A stretch of 45,426 nt of DNA, taken from positions 1 through 45,426 of the forward strand of contig CAZWGB010000003.1 in assembly GCA_964633465.1 (NCBI GenBank), written 5' to 3'. Positions within the stretch are counted from its first letter, which is position 1. Every line of letters starts with the position of its first letter. Positions 8,290-16,799 of this stretch are shown one piece after another. The stretch is from DTSX01 sp964633465. GTDB lineage: Bacteria > Pseudomonadota > Gammaproteobacteria > Steroidobacterales > UBA11654. Made by a program: the position numbers and the translations under genes. A model generated the notes under the pieces. That model searched no databases and was not told the DNA's origin. It worked only from the letters and a program-made list of their open reading frames with translations.

Positions 8290-9969
8290 TCAAGATTTTG
8301 TATTCTCATCTGGTGGTATGCCCATAATTCTTAAAGCTCCTGAAACAATTAAAGAGAAAATTGGAGCTGCAACTTGGCCCCCATAATAACTCTTGCCTCT
8401 GGGTTCATTTACAACAACTACAGTGACAATTCTTGGGTTACTAATCGGGGCAATACCAATAAAAAAGGCATTGTAGGCATTCCCGGAATAATCATCTGAA
8501 AATATTTGTGCTGTTCCGGTTTTCCCTCCCACTCGATAGCCTCTCACTTTGGCTCTGCTTACAGATTGCTCGACTACCGCTTCAAGCATACGCAATAAAT
8601 TAGCTGTAGTCTCCTTTGATAGAGCTCTTTCACCATTTGGATTCTCCTGTATTTTCTCAATGCTAATTGGATTCACAATACCTTGGTTAGCTATCGCGGC
8701 GTATGCTTTAGCTAATTGTAACGGTGTTACTGAAACCCCATATCCATAGGACAACGTAGCTTGCTTAATGGGTCTCCAATTCCGATAATCACCTAGACTC
8801 CCCCTTTGTTCTCCCGGGAAACCTGAAGCAGTAATTTGACTGATCCCTAGATTTGTGAGGGTATCAAAAAATATTCGTGGTTCCATGGCCAAGGATAGAT
8901 TTGCGGCACCAGCATTACAGGACTTGACAAGTATCATTTCCAAGTTTAAATCACCCTCACAGCGATCATCACCAATCAATTTAGCTCCAAGGTAAAAGGG
9001 CGAAGTATTCATTTTTGATTCAGATTTAAAATCACCGCTTTCCAAGGCAGCAGCCACCGTTAATGGTTTGAGGGTTGAGCCCGGTTCAAAAACATCGGTA
9101 ACCGCTCTATTTTTAAGCAATTCAGCCTTTCTGAGACTTCGATTGTTTGGGTCTGCAGATGGTTGATTCACCATTGCTAAAACCTCACCTGTAGATATGT
9201 CTAGTACAATTGATGAACCAGCTTTGGCTTTGAACTCTTTCAGCCCGGCCTTCAATGCTCGATGAGCTAGATACTGTATTCTAAGATCAATACTCGAATA
9301 ATAATCCTCACCATCTACCGCCGTTTTAAGTAATTTAATATCAGAAAAAATATTATTATCTGCGTCTCTTAAAACTAATTTCGATCCATCTTCTCCAAGG
9401 AGAAATTCTTCAAGCATATATTCCATCCCCTCCTGGCCCTGATCATCGATATTGGTGAACCCCACAAGATGACCTGTTACCTCTCCTGCTGGATAAAAAC
9501 GTTTGTACTCTTTTTCTAACCAAAGACCAGTGATTTTCCCTTGTTGCTTGATTTTGGCGCTTTGGTTAGGGCTTATATGGCGCTTCAAATACATAAAGCT
9601 CTTGCTAGATTTATCTTCAATCCTTCGCAAAACCTCTTTCGTCTCCAACTCTAAGATATTGGCAATTAAGATAACCTTTCCCCTATTTCCAGTTGAGGAT
9701 AGAAATTGCTTCGGATTGATAATTACACTATCAATCGGTGTACTCACCGCTAATGGGGTACCTCTACGATCAAAAATTGATCCCCTGTTTGAGACCATTC
9801 TCTCTGTTCGGATATGTCGAGCATCTGCTTGTTGATTTAAAAAATCTCTTTCAAGATATTGAAGTTGGAAAGATCTAAAAATTAGGGCAATTGTTGCTCC
9901 TAAAATAAAGAACAAAACAATCAAGAAACGGTTTCTAAATGAAGGGGACTCTTTAGTTGAAGCTTTCAT
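8290..9969 (-). CDS. ftsI: FtsI (PBP3), septal transpeptidase
   Basis: Class B penicillin-binding protein that cross-links septal peptidoglycan as the partner of FtsW. About 559 residues from the ATG at 9969; a TTG nine bases earlier is less likely. One N-terminal membrane helix (about residues 15-35), the dimerisation region (NRGSIFDRRGTPLA), then the transpeptidase domain with the active-site serine in GSTLKP (Ser298), SCN, and KTGTAQ (Lys483). It overlaps ftsL by 17 bases. Length is typical for a gammaproteobacterial PBP3, with no PASTA domains. Confidence 0.97.
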   Translation of the reverse strand: MKASTKESPSFRNRFLIVLFFILGATIALIFRSFQLQYLERDFLNQQADARHIRTERMVSNRGSIFDRRGTPLAVSTPIDSVIINPKQFLSSTGNRGKVILIANILELETKEVLRRIEDKSSKSFMYLKRHISPNQSAKIKQQGKITGLWLEKEYKRFYPAGEVTGHLVGFTNIDDQGQEGMEYMLEEFLLGEDGSKLVLRDADNNIFSDIKLLKTAVDGEDYYSSIDLRIQYLAHRALKAGLKEFKAKAGSSIVLDISTGEVLAMVNQPSADPNNRSLRKAELLKNRAVTDVFEPGSTLKPLTVAAALESGDFKSESKMNTSPFYLGAKLIGDDRCEGDLNLEMILVKSCNAGAANLSLAMEPRIFFDTLTNLGISQITASGFPGEQRGSLGDYRNWRPIKQATLSYGYGVSVTPLQLAKAYAAIANQGIVNPISIEKIQENPNGERALSKETTANLLRMLEAVVEQSVSRAKVRGYRVGGKTGTAQIFSDDYSGNAYNAFFIGIAPISNPRIVTVVVVNEPRGKSYYGGQVAAPIFSLIVSGALRIMGIPPDENTKS

Positions 9970-10246
9970 CAGAATCAATAATATTTATTGTGCTGGGATT
10001 TGGAATACTCATGTTTATTTTTGATCTCGCAATATCTTCTAAGCGCAATCCTGATGAAAGTTGAGATAATTCTATTTGGATTCGCTTCCATTCAGTTTTT
10101 AGTGCATCTCGTTCTTTGATTAAACCTTGATATTCTATAAATAATATTCTTTTTTGATGCTCCATATACACCTCGCCTAATCCAGAAAAACAGAGCAAAA
10201 GAAATAAAATGAATGCCCTTCTATACCATTTGTTAGATTGTTTCAT
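9953..10246 (-). CDS. ftsL: FtsL, small bitopic divisome protein
   Basis: FtsL forms the FtsQLB complex that activates FtsWI. 97 residues: a short basic tail (KQSNKWYRRAF), one membrane helix at about 10-27, then a periplasmic coiled coil with heptad-like spacing (LIKERDALKTEWKRIQIELSQL), ending in the usual RLEDIARSKINM segment. The ATG overlaps the rsmH stop in an ATGA arrangement, so the two are probably translationally coupled. Sequence is poorly conserved in this family; topology and position between rsmH and ftsI carry the call. Confidence 0.9.
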   Translation of the reverse strand: MKQSNKWYRRAFILFLLLCFSGLGEVYMEHQKRILFIEYQGLIKERDALKTEWKRIQIELSQLSSGLRLEDIARSKINMSIPNPSTINIIDSDESFN

Positions 10247-11181
10247 TTAATTTTTTCCACGACCCTTAAAACAGCACTTCTAGCGCGAGGATTTACATTG
10301 ATCTCATTCTGTGTTGGTTTAATTCTTCTAGCAACAATTTTACAATCTATTAAATGTTCAGAATTTAAGTTAGGTAATTTTGATAAATTGGGATCAAGCC
10401 TTGAATGATTACGGAAAAATCGCTTAACCATCCGATCTTCCAGAGAATGAAAACTTATAACACATAATCGACCACCGGTTTGCAGTAAATCAAGACTATA
10501 ATTCAGAAATGTCTCCAACTGATCTATTTCCTGGTTGATGTAAATTCTGATTGCTTGAAATGTTTTTGTGGCATGGTGCTGTTTCCGTTTTAATCTTGAA
10601 TGTTTTTTGACATCTACGATGATCTCCGATAATTGCTTGGTGGTTGTTATTTTTTTACTCATTCTCTTAGAAATAATAGCTCGAGCAATCTTCCGTGAGT
10701 ATTTCTCTTCACCAAATTGCCAAAGAACTTTAGAAATTTCATCCTCGCTAGCATTATTAATCCAAACTTTTGCAGTTACTCCCGTTTTCTGATCCATTCT
10801 CATATCCAATGGTCCTTCATTCTGAAAACTAAATCCTCGATGAGCATTATCAAGCTGGAATGAAGACATACCTAAGTCAGCAAGGATTCCACTAAATTTA
10901 AAATTTAAATCATTTGATTCAAGTATCTCTTTAAGATTTCCAAATCTTCCCTTGATTATTTTTAACTTACTTTGCTTAATAAATTTGTCTTTAACAAAAT
11001 TAATCGCATCTTGGTCTTGATCAATTGCAACAACTTTACCATCGGAGTTAAGTTGCTTCAGAATGATTTCCGTGTGCCCACCAAAGCCACAGGTGGCATC
11101 AAGGTAAGTACCAGATGGAGAAACAATCAGACGCTCTACAACCTCTTCTGGCATCACAGGTTGATGTATCTTGTTTATCAT
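10243..11181 (-). CDS. rsmH: RsmH (MraW), 16S rRNA m4C1402 N4-methyltransferase
   Basis: SAM-dependent methyltransferase that acts on C1402 in the decoding centre of 16S rRNA. 312 residues. It opens with HQPVMPEEVVE, the SAM pocket is YLDATCGFGGHTEIIL, followed by AIDQDQDAI and ILADLGMSSFQLD; FQAIRIYINQE and VISFHSLEDRMVKRFF are typical of the family. ATG start. It normally follows mraZ directly; here ftsZ is inserted between them, with a 44-base spacer after the ftsZ stop. RsmI, which modifies the same nucleotide, is encoded close by at 13326-14165. Confidence 0.97.
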   Translation of the reverse strand: MINKIHQPVMPEEVVERLIVSPSGTYLDATCGFGGHTEIILKQLNSDGKVVAIDQDQDAINFVKDKFIKQSKLKIIKGRFGNLKEILESNDLNFKFSGILADLGMSSFQLDNAHRGFSFQNEGPLDMRMDQKTGVTAKVWINNASEDEISKVLWQFGEEKYSRKIARAIISKRMSKKITTTKQLSEIIVDVKKHSRLKRKQHHATKTFQAIRIYINQEIDQLETFLNYSLDLLQTGGRLCVISFHSLEDRMVKRFFRNHSRLDPNLSKLPNLNSEHLIDCKIVARRIKPTQNEINVNPRARSAVLRVVEKIK

Positions 11182-11225
11182 CTGTTGACTGATTCTATTG
11201 GAACCATCTCCAGATCAATTAAATG

Positions 11226-12359
11226 TTAACCTCTATTACTCTTTAAGAAAGATGGCACATCCAAAAAAGGAATTTGATCATCTCCTTCGACAGGCAGATC
11301 TTCAAATAAATCCTTATTACGGGAGGTTATTGGTTTATCCAATTCTGGGAATTGCCCACTTACATCATTCTCTCCATTAGATGAAGTATCTAGTATTTCA
11401 TCAAGACCTGTCAGTACAACTGTGACATGAATTGAATCTTGCAAAGATTTATCAGAAACATAACCCGAAATAATTTCGGCATCCTCAGATGCATATCCTT
11501 TAATGATTTCACCAATCTCCTCAAGCTCATCGCCCATAAGGTCATCACCTGCGGTAATATTAATTAGTATTCCTTTTGCTCCCTCAAGTTTGATATCCTC
11601 CAGCAAAGGACTTTGAATAGCGGCTTCAACCGCTTCTCTTCCTCGATCTTGACCGGAAGCAGTTCCCATTCCTATAATGCCTCTGCCAGTTTCTGCCATT
11701 ACGGTTCTTACATCAGCAAAATCAAGATTTACATGGCCAGGTATGGTTATCAATTCAGCAATGCCCTGTACAGAATTCGAAAGTACGTCATTTGCTGCCG
11801 CGAAACCGCTAATAACTGTTGTTCTACTGCCCAAAGTTTGAAGCTTATCGTTAGGGATAATAATTAATGAATCAACAAATCTTTCTAGATCGTCAATACC
11901 TCTTTCTGCATTTTCTTTTCTTTTTTCCCCTTCCCAAGAAAAAGGGGTATTAACCACAGCAACAGTAAGAATACCCTTTTCTTGTGCAATTTCTGCCACA
12001 ACAGGACAAGCGCCTGTGCCTGTTCCGCCACCAAGACCGGCTGCAATAAATAGCATATTTGATCCGTCAATAACTGATGCAATTCTCTCTTTGTCTTCTT
12101 CAGCTGATGCTCTTCCAATCTCTGGTTTACTTCCAGAGCCCAAGCCTTTGGTTTCGTTAATCCCAATTTGTAACTGGATATCTGCTTTAGTCATCCTTAA
12201 ATCTTGGGTGTCTGTATTGGCGCATATAAACTCAACGCCCTTGATTCCTTTTGTGACCATGTGGGAAACTGCATTTCCACCTCCACCTCCGATACCAATA
12301 ACCTTGATATTAGCCTCTTGGTTATTAGTATCCATCAGTTGGTATGCAAATTCAGTCAT
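11226..12359 (-). CDS. ftsZ: FtsZ, tubulin-like division GTPase (relocated)
   Basis: FtsZ polymerises into the Z ring. 377 residues from the ATG at 12359, which has a GGAAG ribosome binding site seven bases upstream; the frame is open to 12443 but those residues lie inside mraZ and lack homology. Motifs: IGIGGGGGNAV, the GTP signature GGGTGTG at residues 110-116, NDKL, and FADVRTVM with the T7-loop region. The C-terminal peptide FLDVPSFLK is the partner-binding tail (FtsA, ZipA). The gene is 17 bases downstream of mraZ and precedes rsmH. In other gammaproteobacteria that I know it lies at the far end, between ftsA and lpxC, so its promoter context is different here. Confidence 0.98.
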   Translation of the reverse strand: MTEFAYQLMDTNNQEANIKVIGIGGGGGNAVSHMVTKGIKGVEFICANTDTQDLRMTKADIQLQIGINETKGLGSGSKPEIGRASAEEDKERIASVIDGSNMLFIAAGLGGGTGTGACPVVAEIAQEKGILTVAVVNTPFSWEGEKRKENAERGIDDLERFVDSLIIIPNDKLQTLGSRTTVISGFAAANDVLSNSVQGIAELITIPGHVNLDFADVRTVMAETGRGIIGMGTASGQDRGREAVEAAIQSPLLEDIKLEGAKGILINITAGDDLMGDELEEIGEIIKGYASEDAEIISGYVSDKSLQDSIHVTVVLTGLDEILDTSSNGENDVSGQFPELDKPITSRNKDLFEDLPVEGDDQIPFLDVPSFLKSNRG

Positions 12360-12376
12360 CACATTACTTCCATCTT

Positions 12377-12835
12377 CTATAAAGATAAAGTTCCAAGCTC
12401 TGGGGGTAGCTCTGATAAATCTGTCTCTTGAGTAGACAACCACTTTTCCCTGCCAGTGTTCCAGTCATCGTAATTCCAGATTTCAAATTTATTGCCTTGC
12501 CCAACCAACATGGCCTGTTTTGTTAATTTTGCAAATTCTCTCAACTCTTTTGGAATTAAAATTCTTCCATTGCTATCCATTTCTATCTCAGCAGCATGTC
12601 CAACCATTAATCTTTGTAATCTCCTTGAGGTGGAATTAAGAGTGGGTAATGCCATAATTTTTTTCTCAATACTCTTCCAAAGTTTCAATGGATACAGCAA
12701 CAAACAATGATCTTGATCAATCGTACAAATCAATATATTACTGGACAAATTGCTAAGACTGTCCTTATACCGAACAGGAATAGCAATTCTTCCCTTGGCA
12801 TCTAAATTAATTTTATTTAAACCACGAAATATCAT
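12377..12835 (-). CDS. mraZ: MraZ, AbrB-like transcription factor of the dcw cluster
   Basis: DNA-binding protein that represses its own operon by binding repeated GTGG-type boxes. 152 residues from the ATG at 12835 (FRGLNKINLDAKGRIAIP). Two copies of the SpoVT/AbrB-like fold are visible: the first around LDAKGRIAIPVRY, the second around MDSNGRILIPKELREFA. The frame is open further upstream, but that part lacks homology and would overlap the operator. The gene heads the cluster directly behind the operator at 12859-12888. No clear ribosome binding site was seen. Confidence 0.95.
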   Translation of the reverse strand: MIFRGLNKINLDAKGRIAIPVRYKDSLSNLSSNILICTIDQDHCLLLYPLKLWKSIEKKIMALPTLNSTSRRLQRLMVGHAAEIEMDSNGRILIPKELREFAKLTKQAMLVGQGNKFEIWNYDDWNTGREKWLSTQETDLSELPPELGTLSL

Positions 12836-12858
12836 ATTAAACAACAGGATCACAGCAT

Positions 12859-12888
12859 TTATCCCACTTTTTACCACTTTATGACACT
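12859..12888 (-). promoter_or_regulatory. MraZ operator: three tandem 10-base boxes
   Basis: Read on the minus strand the sequence holds three adjacent 10-mers, AGTGTCATAA, AGTGGTAAAA and AGTGGGATAA, each sharing AGTG with exact 10-base spacing (one helical turn). Direct repeats of this kind, GTGG-type boxes spaced by 10 bases upstream of mraZ, are the known MraZ binding sites in E. coli and mycoplasmas. The first box overlaps the -10 element at 12886-12891, so binding should block RNA polymerase, consistent with autorepression. Confidence 0.85.
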
Positions 12889-12913
12889 ATAGGTTATTGG
12901 TAACGGTTGTCAA
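12886..12913 (-). promoter_or_regulatory. Sigma70-type promoter of the dcw cluster (Pmra)
   Basis: On the minus strand TTGACA (perfect -35, 12908-12913) is followed after 16 bases by TATAGT (-10, 12886-12891). The predicted transcript starts near 12879, about 45 bases before the mraZ ATG. It is the strongest promoter-like sequence I found in the window and overlaps the first MraZ box. Confidence 0.8.
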
Positions 12914-12952
12914 TAAAAAGTTGGAAAAATCGATTGGCAATCAAAGAAGTAA

Positions 12953-13287
12953 GGAGTTAACCGATAAGCCGGGTTCTGTCTTGGGCAATCATTCATCTGG
13001 GATATCTGTCACCAGATACCTCTAGCAACCCACCCTGGAGCGATCACGGGAAATCATAGCTCCTCTATTTGGTCTTGCTCTCGATGGGGTTTGCACTGCC
13101 ACAAATGTTGCCATTTATGCGGTGCGCTCTTACCGCACCTTTTCACCCTTACTTCTTTTTGAAGCGGTATATTTTCTGTTGCACTTTCCACAGGCTCACG
13201 CCTTCCAGATATTATCTGGCATCGTCCCCGTTAGAGCCCGGACTTTCCTCCTAAATCAAAGAATTAGGCGATTGCCTGGTTAACTCC
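12953..13287 (-). ncRNA. rnpB: RNase P RNA, type A
   Basis: Catalytic RNA of RNase P, which trims tRNA 5' ends. The ends form a perfect 10-base P1 helix: GGAGTTAACC at 13278-13287 (5' side) pairs with GGTTAACTCC at 12953-12962 (3' side). The universal core is present: AGGAGGAAAGTCCGGGCTC near the 5' end and ACAGAACCCGGCTTATCGG near the 3' end, which pair to form P4. GCGGTAAGAGCGC contains the GGT loop that binds the tRNA CCA tail. About 335 nucleotides, a little shorter than the 377 of E. coli. Its place between rsmI and mraZ is the same as in pseudomonads. I see no convincing terminator after it. Confidence 0.95.
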
Positions 13288-13294
13288 AAACGCG

Positions 13295-13323
13295 ATTATT
13301 CAATACGGTGCATAAAAATTCAA
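13295..13323 (-). promoter_or_regulatory. Promoter of rnpB
   Basis: On the minus strand TTGAAT (-35, 13318-13323) and AATAAT (-10, 13295-13300) are separated by exactly 17 bases. The expected start, seven bases past the -10, falls on 13287, the first base of the P1 helix. The GC-rich CGCG just after the -10 resembles the discriminator of growth-rate-controlled stable RNA promoters (inference). Confidence 0.7.
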
Positions 13324-13325
13324 GT

Positions 13326-14165
13326 TTAAAGTGATTTTAACTCTACAGCACGTTTATAAATTATATTCCTACTAAAACCACTAACTAGCATACAGATTTT
13401 TACTGCTTTCTTAATAGACATTTCCGGTAACAGTTCTATGAGAATTTTGTCTATTTTATTCTGGTCTATTATCGCTTGTTCTTGCTTGTTTCCATCTATA
13501 ATAATAGTAAATTCACCCCTAATTTTTTTTGGATTATTTTTTACATATTCATCAATTTCAGAGAGATTTTCGCCTAAATAACTTTCATGTAGTTTTGTCA
13601 TTTCTTTGCAAACAATGGCATTATGATTTCCCCCAAAAATCTTAATCATATGACCTATTGTTGACTGTAAACGGTGCACAGATTCGTAAAAAATTAAAGT
13701 TTCTTTTCTTTGAGCCAGTTTGCCCAATTCTCTGAGTTGTGCTAATTCAGAGGAAGGTAGAAAACCATGAAAATAAAATTTGTCAGTTGCAATTCCTGAG
13801 ACAGAAAGTGCAGCAATTGCAGCACAACATCCAGGGACAGGAATAATATTAAAAAACTTTTCCCTTGCTTGCTTAATTAGGCAGTATCCTGGATCACTAA
13901 TTAATGGTGTTCCAGCATCGGATAATAATGCAACACTTTTCCCTTGTGATAATTGTTGGAGAATCTTGGAAGTTATCTTCGCTTCATTCTGTTCATTCAG
14001 AGACTGAATTCTTCTTTTGATGCCCAAGTGATGTAGTAACTTTTTTGTAACCCTTGTGTCTTCAGAAAAAATCAGGTCGACTTCCTTAAGGGTGTCAATT
14101 GCCCTCAAAGTTATGTCTTTTAGATTACCGATAGGCGTAGAGACTACATATAAATGTCCCATCAT
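13326..14165 (-). CDS. rsmI: RsmI, 16S rRNA 2'-O-ribose C1402 methyltransferase
   Basis: Tetrapyrrole-methylase-fold enzyme that methylates the ribose of C1402, the same nucleotide that RsmH modifies on the base. 279 residues. N-terminus GHLYVVSTPIGNLKDITLRA and ALLSDAGTPLISDPGY are diagnostic; FFHGFLP-like FYFHGFLPSS and FYESVHRL follow. Two ATG codons (14165 and 14162) are equally possible starts. It lies 31 bases after sspA and directly upstream of the rnpB promoter. Confidence 0.96.
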   Translation of the reverse strand: MMGHLYVVSTPIGNLKDITLRAIDTLKEVDLIFSEDTRVTKKLLHHLGIKRRIQSLNEQNEAKITSKILQQLSQGKSVALLSDAGTPLISDPGYCLIKQAREKFFNIIPVPGCCAAIAALSVSGIATDKFYFHGFLPSSELAQLRELGKLAQRKETLIFYESVHRLQSTIGHMIKIFGGNHNAIVCKEMTKLHESYLGENLSEIDEYVKNNPKKIRGEFTIIIDGNKQEQAIIDQNKIDKILIELLPEMSIKKAVKICMLVSGFSRNIIYKRAVELKSL

Positions 14166-14196
14166 GATCCTATCCTACAGCCCAAAACTTGAAAAA

Positions 14197-14829
14197 TTAG
14201 CCAGGCCGCATTTCCTCCTCATCCTCAGTCATACTCTCCTTGAAACCGGCCCTAGAAAAGACTCTCTCCATATAACTGGAAATTGATTTTTGATTGTCAG
14301 TCAACTCAATTCCAAATAAATCAAGTCGCCATAATATCGGTGCTATAACACAATCGACAATTGTAAAATCATCGCTTAAAAAAAACCGTTGAATACTAAA
14401 AAGATCCAAAGAAGATACCAAAAGCGATTTTAATTTTTTTCTATGAGCATTCTCAGTCCTGGTTCCAAGAACAAGATCAAGTGCAACTGCAGGTTCTACA
14501 ATATCCCTCTCAAGAGTTGCAAGTCCCAGTCGCAATCTTGCCCTATCTACTGGACTAACAGGCATTAATGGTGGATGAGGGTATCTTTCATCAAGATATT
14601 CAACTATTACCCTGGAATCGTAAAGAACTAACTCTCTATCTATTAAAGTAGGCAAGCTGACATAAGGATTCAGAGCCATCAGATCTTCTGGAACAACAGA
14701 GTCTTCAACATTATTGATTTCTGTCAAAATGCCTTTTTCGGCAAGGACAATACGAACTTGATGTGAACGTATGCAGGTGTTGCCCGAATAAAGTCCCATC
14801 ATTGAACGCCTGTTTGCAACACTAGTCAT
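14197..14829 (-). CDS. sspA: SspA, stringent starvation protein A
   Basis: GST-fold protein that binds RNA polymerase and modifies promoter choice during starvation in E. coli. 210 residues. The thioredoxin-like N-terminal domain (LYSGNTCIRSHQVRIVLAEKG, NPYVSLPTLIDREL) is followed by an all-helical domain (RLRLGLATLERDIV, FFLSDDFTIVDCVIAPILWRL). It sits downstream of the petABC operon as in many gammaproteobacteria. sspB, encoding the ClpXP adaptor that usually follows, is not here; rsmI comes next. Confidence 0.93.
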   Translation of the reverse strand: MTSVANRRSMMGLYSGNTCIRSHQVRIVLAEKGILTEINNVEDSVVPEDLMALNPYVSLPTLIDRELVLYDSRVIVEYLDERYPHPPLMPVSPVDRARLRLGLATLERDIVEPAVALDLVLGTRTENAHRKKLKSLLVSSLDLFSIQRFFLSDDFTIVDCVIAPILWRLDLFGIELTDNQKSISSYMERVFSRAGFKESMTEDEEEMRPG

Positions 14830-14877
14830 ATAAAAAATTCCTTTTAATTAAAAAATTAACTTGATTAAATTTAGCCC

Positions 14878-15555
14878 TCAGTGGACGTCTTTCCAAATAT
14901 CTTTATAAAGACCATAACTAAAAATAAGAAAGACCAATAAGAATAATATAACCCAAATGCCTACTCTCTTTCTTTCAGATTGAATTGGTTCGCCCACATA
15001 ATCAAGAAAATTTACAATATCTAAAGTAAATTGATCAAATTCTTTTTCATCCAATTCTTCTTGAACTAACCATAAGATATTGGGCATGCTTGTTCCTGGA
15101 AGAACTAGATTATCTGCTCCAGTTGGGGAATTAGAATCTTCATAGAACGTTCTGAGGAAATTATAAACTCGATCTTCCCCTCTACTTCGGGTTATAAGTG
15201 ATAAGTCTGGTGGAGTTCTACCAAACCAACGACTGCCATCTGCAGGCACCATATTAGTTATAACAAGATCTTCTGGTTTTGCATCAGTGAAAATTAAATT
15301 CTGAGTCAGTTCGACTTCATCAAGATCTAAATCTTCAGCGATTTGATTGTATCTTATAAATTTAAGTGAGTGACAACCTGCACAGTAATTAAAGAAATTT
15401 CTTGCCCCTCTCTGCAACGAGGCTATATCCGAGACATCATTATTGGCCTTCAAAAAATAATCCCCTTCATTTACTTCTGAAGCTGCAAATACTAAAGCAG
15501 ATGATAAAGCGATCAAGAGAAGAAAGCTGGCAGTTATTATTTTGAAGAACTTCAT
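14878..15555 (-). CDS. petC: Cytochrome c1 of the bc1 complex
   Basis: Membrane-anchored c-type cytochrome that passes electrons from the Rieske centre to soluble cytochrome c in the periplasm. 225 residues: a Sec signal peptide (residues 1-24, ending ALVFAAS), the haem motif CAGCH, the axial methionine in GTSMPNILW, PPDLSLITRSRG, and a C-terminal membrane helix (VGIWVILFLLVFLIF). The ATG overlaps the petB stop by four bases. Typical length for a bacterial c1. Confidence 0.96.
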   Translation of the reverse strand: MKFFKIITASFLLLIALSSALVFAASEVNEGDYFLKANNDVSDIASLQRGARNFFNYCAGCHSLKFIRYNQIAEDLDLDEVELTQNLIFTDAKPEDLVITNMVPADGSRWFGRTPPDLSLITRSRGEDRVYNFLRTFYEDSNSPTGADNLVLPGTSMPNILWLVQEELDEKEFDQFTLDIVNFLDYVGEPIQSERKRVGIWVILFLLVFLIFSYGLYKDIWKDVH

Positions 15556-16799
15556 TTTTTATATACCACCCTCTCTGGAACCGGTTTTGTTTTCTCAATG
15601 CGAGTATAAAAAGGCATCATTATAAAAAAGATGAAATAAACTACAGTGAAAAACCTGGCCAGAACCACGTAAATACCACTAGCTGGCTGCATTCCTAAAT
15701 AGCCCAAAGCTAAGAAACTAATTGCAAAACAACTGAGTGCCAATTTATATTGCCATCCTCTGTAACGAATAGATTTCACTTTGCATTTATCTAGCCAAGG
15801 CAAGAATAAAAAAAACAAGACTGAAGATGCTAGAACAATTACACCCATCAATTTGTTTGGTATAGCCCTTAAAATTGCATAGTAAGGAGTCAAATACCAT
15901 GCTGGAACAATGTGTTCTGGTGTTTGCAATGGATTGGCGGGCTCAAAATTATCAACTTCTAAGAAATAGCCACCCATTTCAGGGGCAAAAAAGACTGCGG
16001 CAAAAAATAGAATTAAAAATACAGTAATCCAGACTAGATCTTTGCTGGTGTGATAAGGATGAAATGCTACACCATCAATAGGCTTACCTTGCTCGTTTTT
16101 ATAATTCTTAATTTCTATCCCATCAGGATTGTTAGAACCTACATGGTGCAAAGCAAGAATATGTGCAAAAACCAAGGCAATAATACCAAGAGGTATTGCA
16201 ATCACATGAAAAGCAAAAAATCGATTCAATGTGATATCAGAAATATAATAATCTCCTCGGATCCATTCTGTTAGTGTTTCTCCTACATACGGTATGGCAC
16301 CGAATAAGTTGACTATGACCTGTGCGGCCCAATAAGACATATTGCCCCATGGAAGAAGGTACCCAAAAAATGCTTCAGCCATAAGGCAAAAATAAATTAA
16401 CATTCCAACAATCCAAACCAATTCTCTTGGCTTTTTATAAGAGCCATAGAGCATAGCCCTAAACATATGCAAATAAACAACAATGAAGAAAAATGAAGAG
16501 CCAGTTGAATGCATATACCGTATAAGCCAACCCCATTCAACCGAACGCATTATGTATTCAACTGAATCAAATGCATCCTTTTCTGAGGGCTTGTAACTCA
16601 TAGTTAGAAAGATTCCTGTTAGTAATTGAATTACCAAGACAACCAAAGACAAAACACCAAAGATATACCAAATATTGAAATTTTTTGAGGCGTAATAATC
16701 AGTAGCGTGTTCTCTAATTAAAGACGATAAAGGAAACCTATCATCAATCCATCTCAGTAATTTATTTGAAAACATACTCTGATTCTGATTGTTAGACAT
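15552..16799 (-). CDS. petB: Cytochrome b of the bc1 complex
   Basis: Di-haem integral membrane subunit carrying the quinol-oxidation and quinone-reduction sites. 415 residues, eight membrane helices. The haem-ligating histidines lie in RYMHSTGSSFFF with YLHMFRA and in FFAFHVIAIP with FAHILALHHVG; the Qo-site motif reads TPEHIVPAWYLTPYYAIL (a PEWY equivalent appears as PAWY). ATG start, overlapping petA by eight bases and petC by four, so the three subunits form one operon. Confidence 0.97.
   Translation of the reverse strand: MSNNQNQSMFSNKLLRWIDDRFPLSSLIREHATDYYASKNFNIWYIFGVLSLVVLVIQLLTGIFLTMSYKPSEKDAFDSVEYIMRSVEWGWLIRYMHSTGSSFFFIVVYLHMFRAMLYGSYKKPRELVWIVGMLIYFCLMAEAFFGYLLPWGNMSYWAAQVIVNLFGAIPYVGETLTEWIRGDYYISDITLNRFFAFHVIAIPLGIIALVFAHILALHHVGSNNPDGIEIKNYKNEQGKPIDGVAFHPYHTSKDLVWITVFLILFFAAVFFAPEMGGYFLEVDNFEPANPLQTPEHIVPAWYLTPYYAILRAIPNKLMGVIVLASSVLFFLFLPWLDKCKVKSIRYRGWQYKLALSCFAISFLALGYLGMQPASGIYVVLARFFTVVYFIFFIMMPFYTRIEKTKPVPERVVYKK

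Noticed and set aside
12360..12443. 28-codon N-terminal extension of ftsZ
   Set aside because: The extension lies within mraZ, has no FtsZ homology, and the ATG at 12359 has its own GGAAG site.
12920..12952. Terminator for rnpB
   Set aside because: GATT-GCC-AATC followed by a short T-run gives only a four-base stem, too weak to call.
13069..13254. 61-codon open frame on the plus strand
   Set aside because: It lies antisense to the RNase P RNA core and its translation shows no family features.
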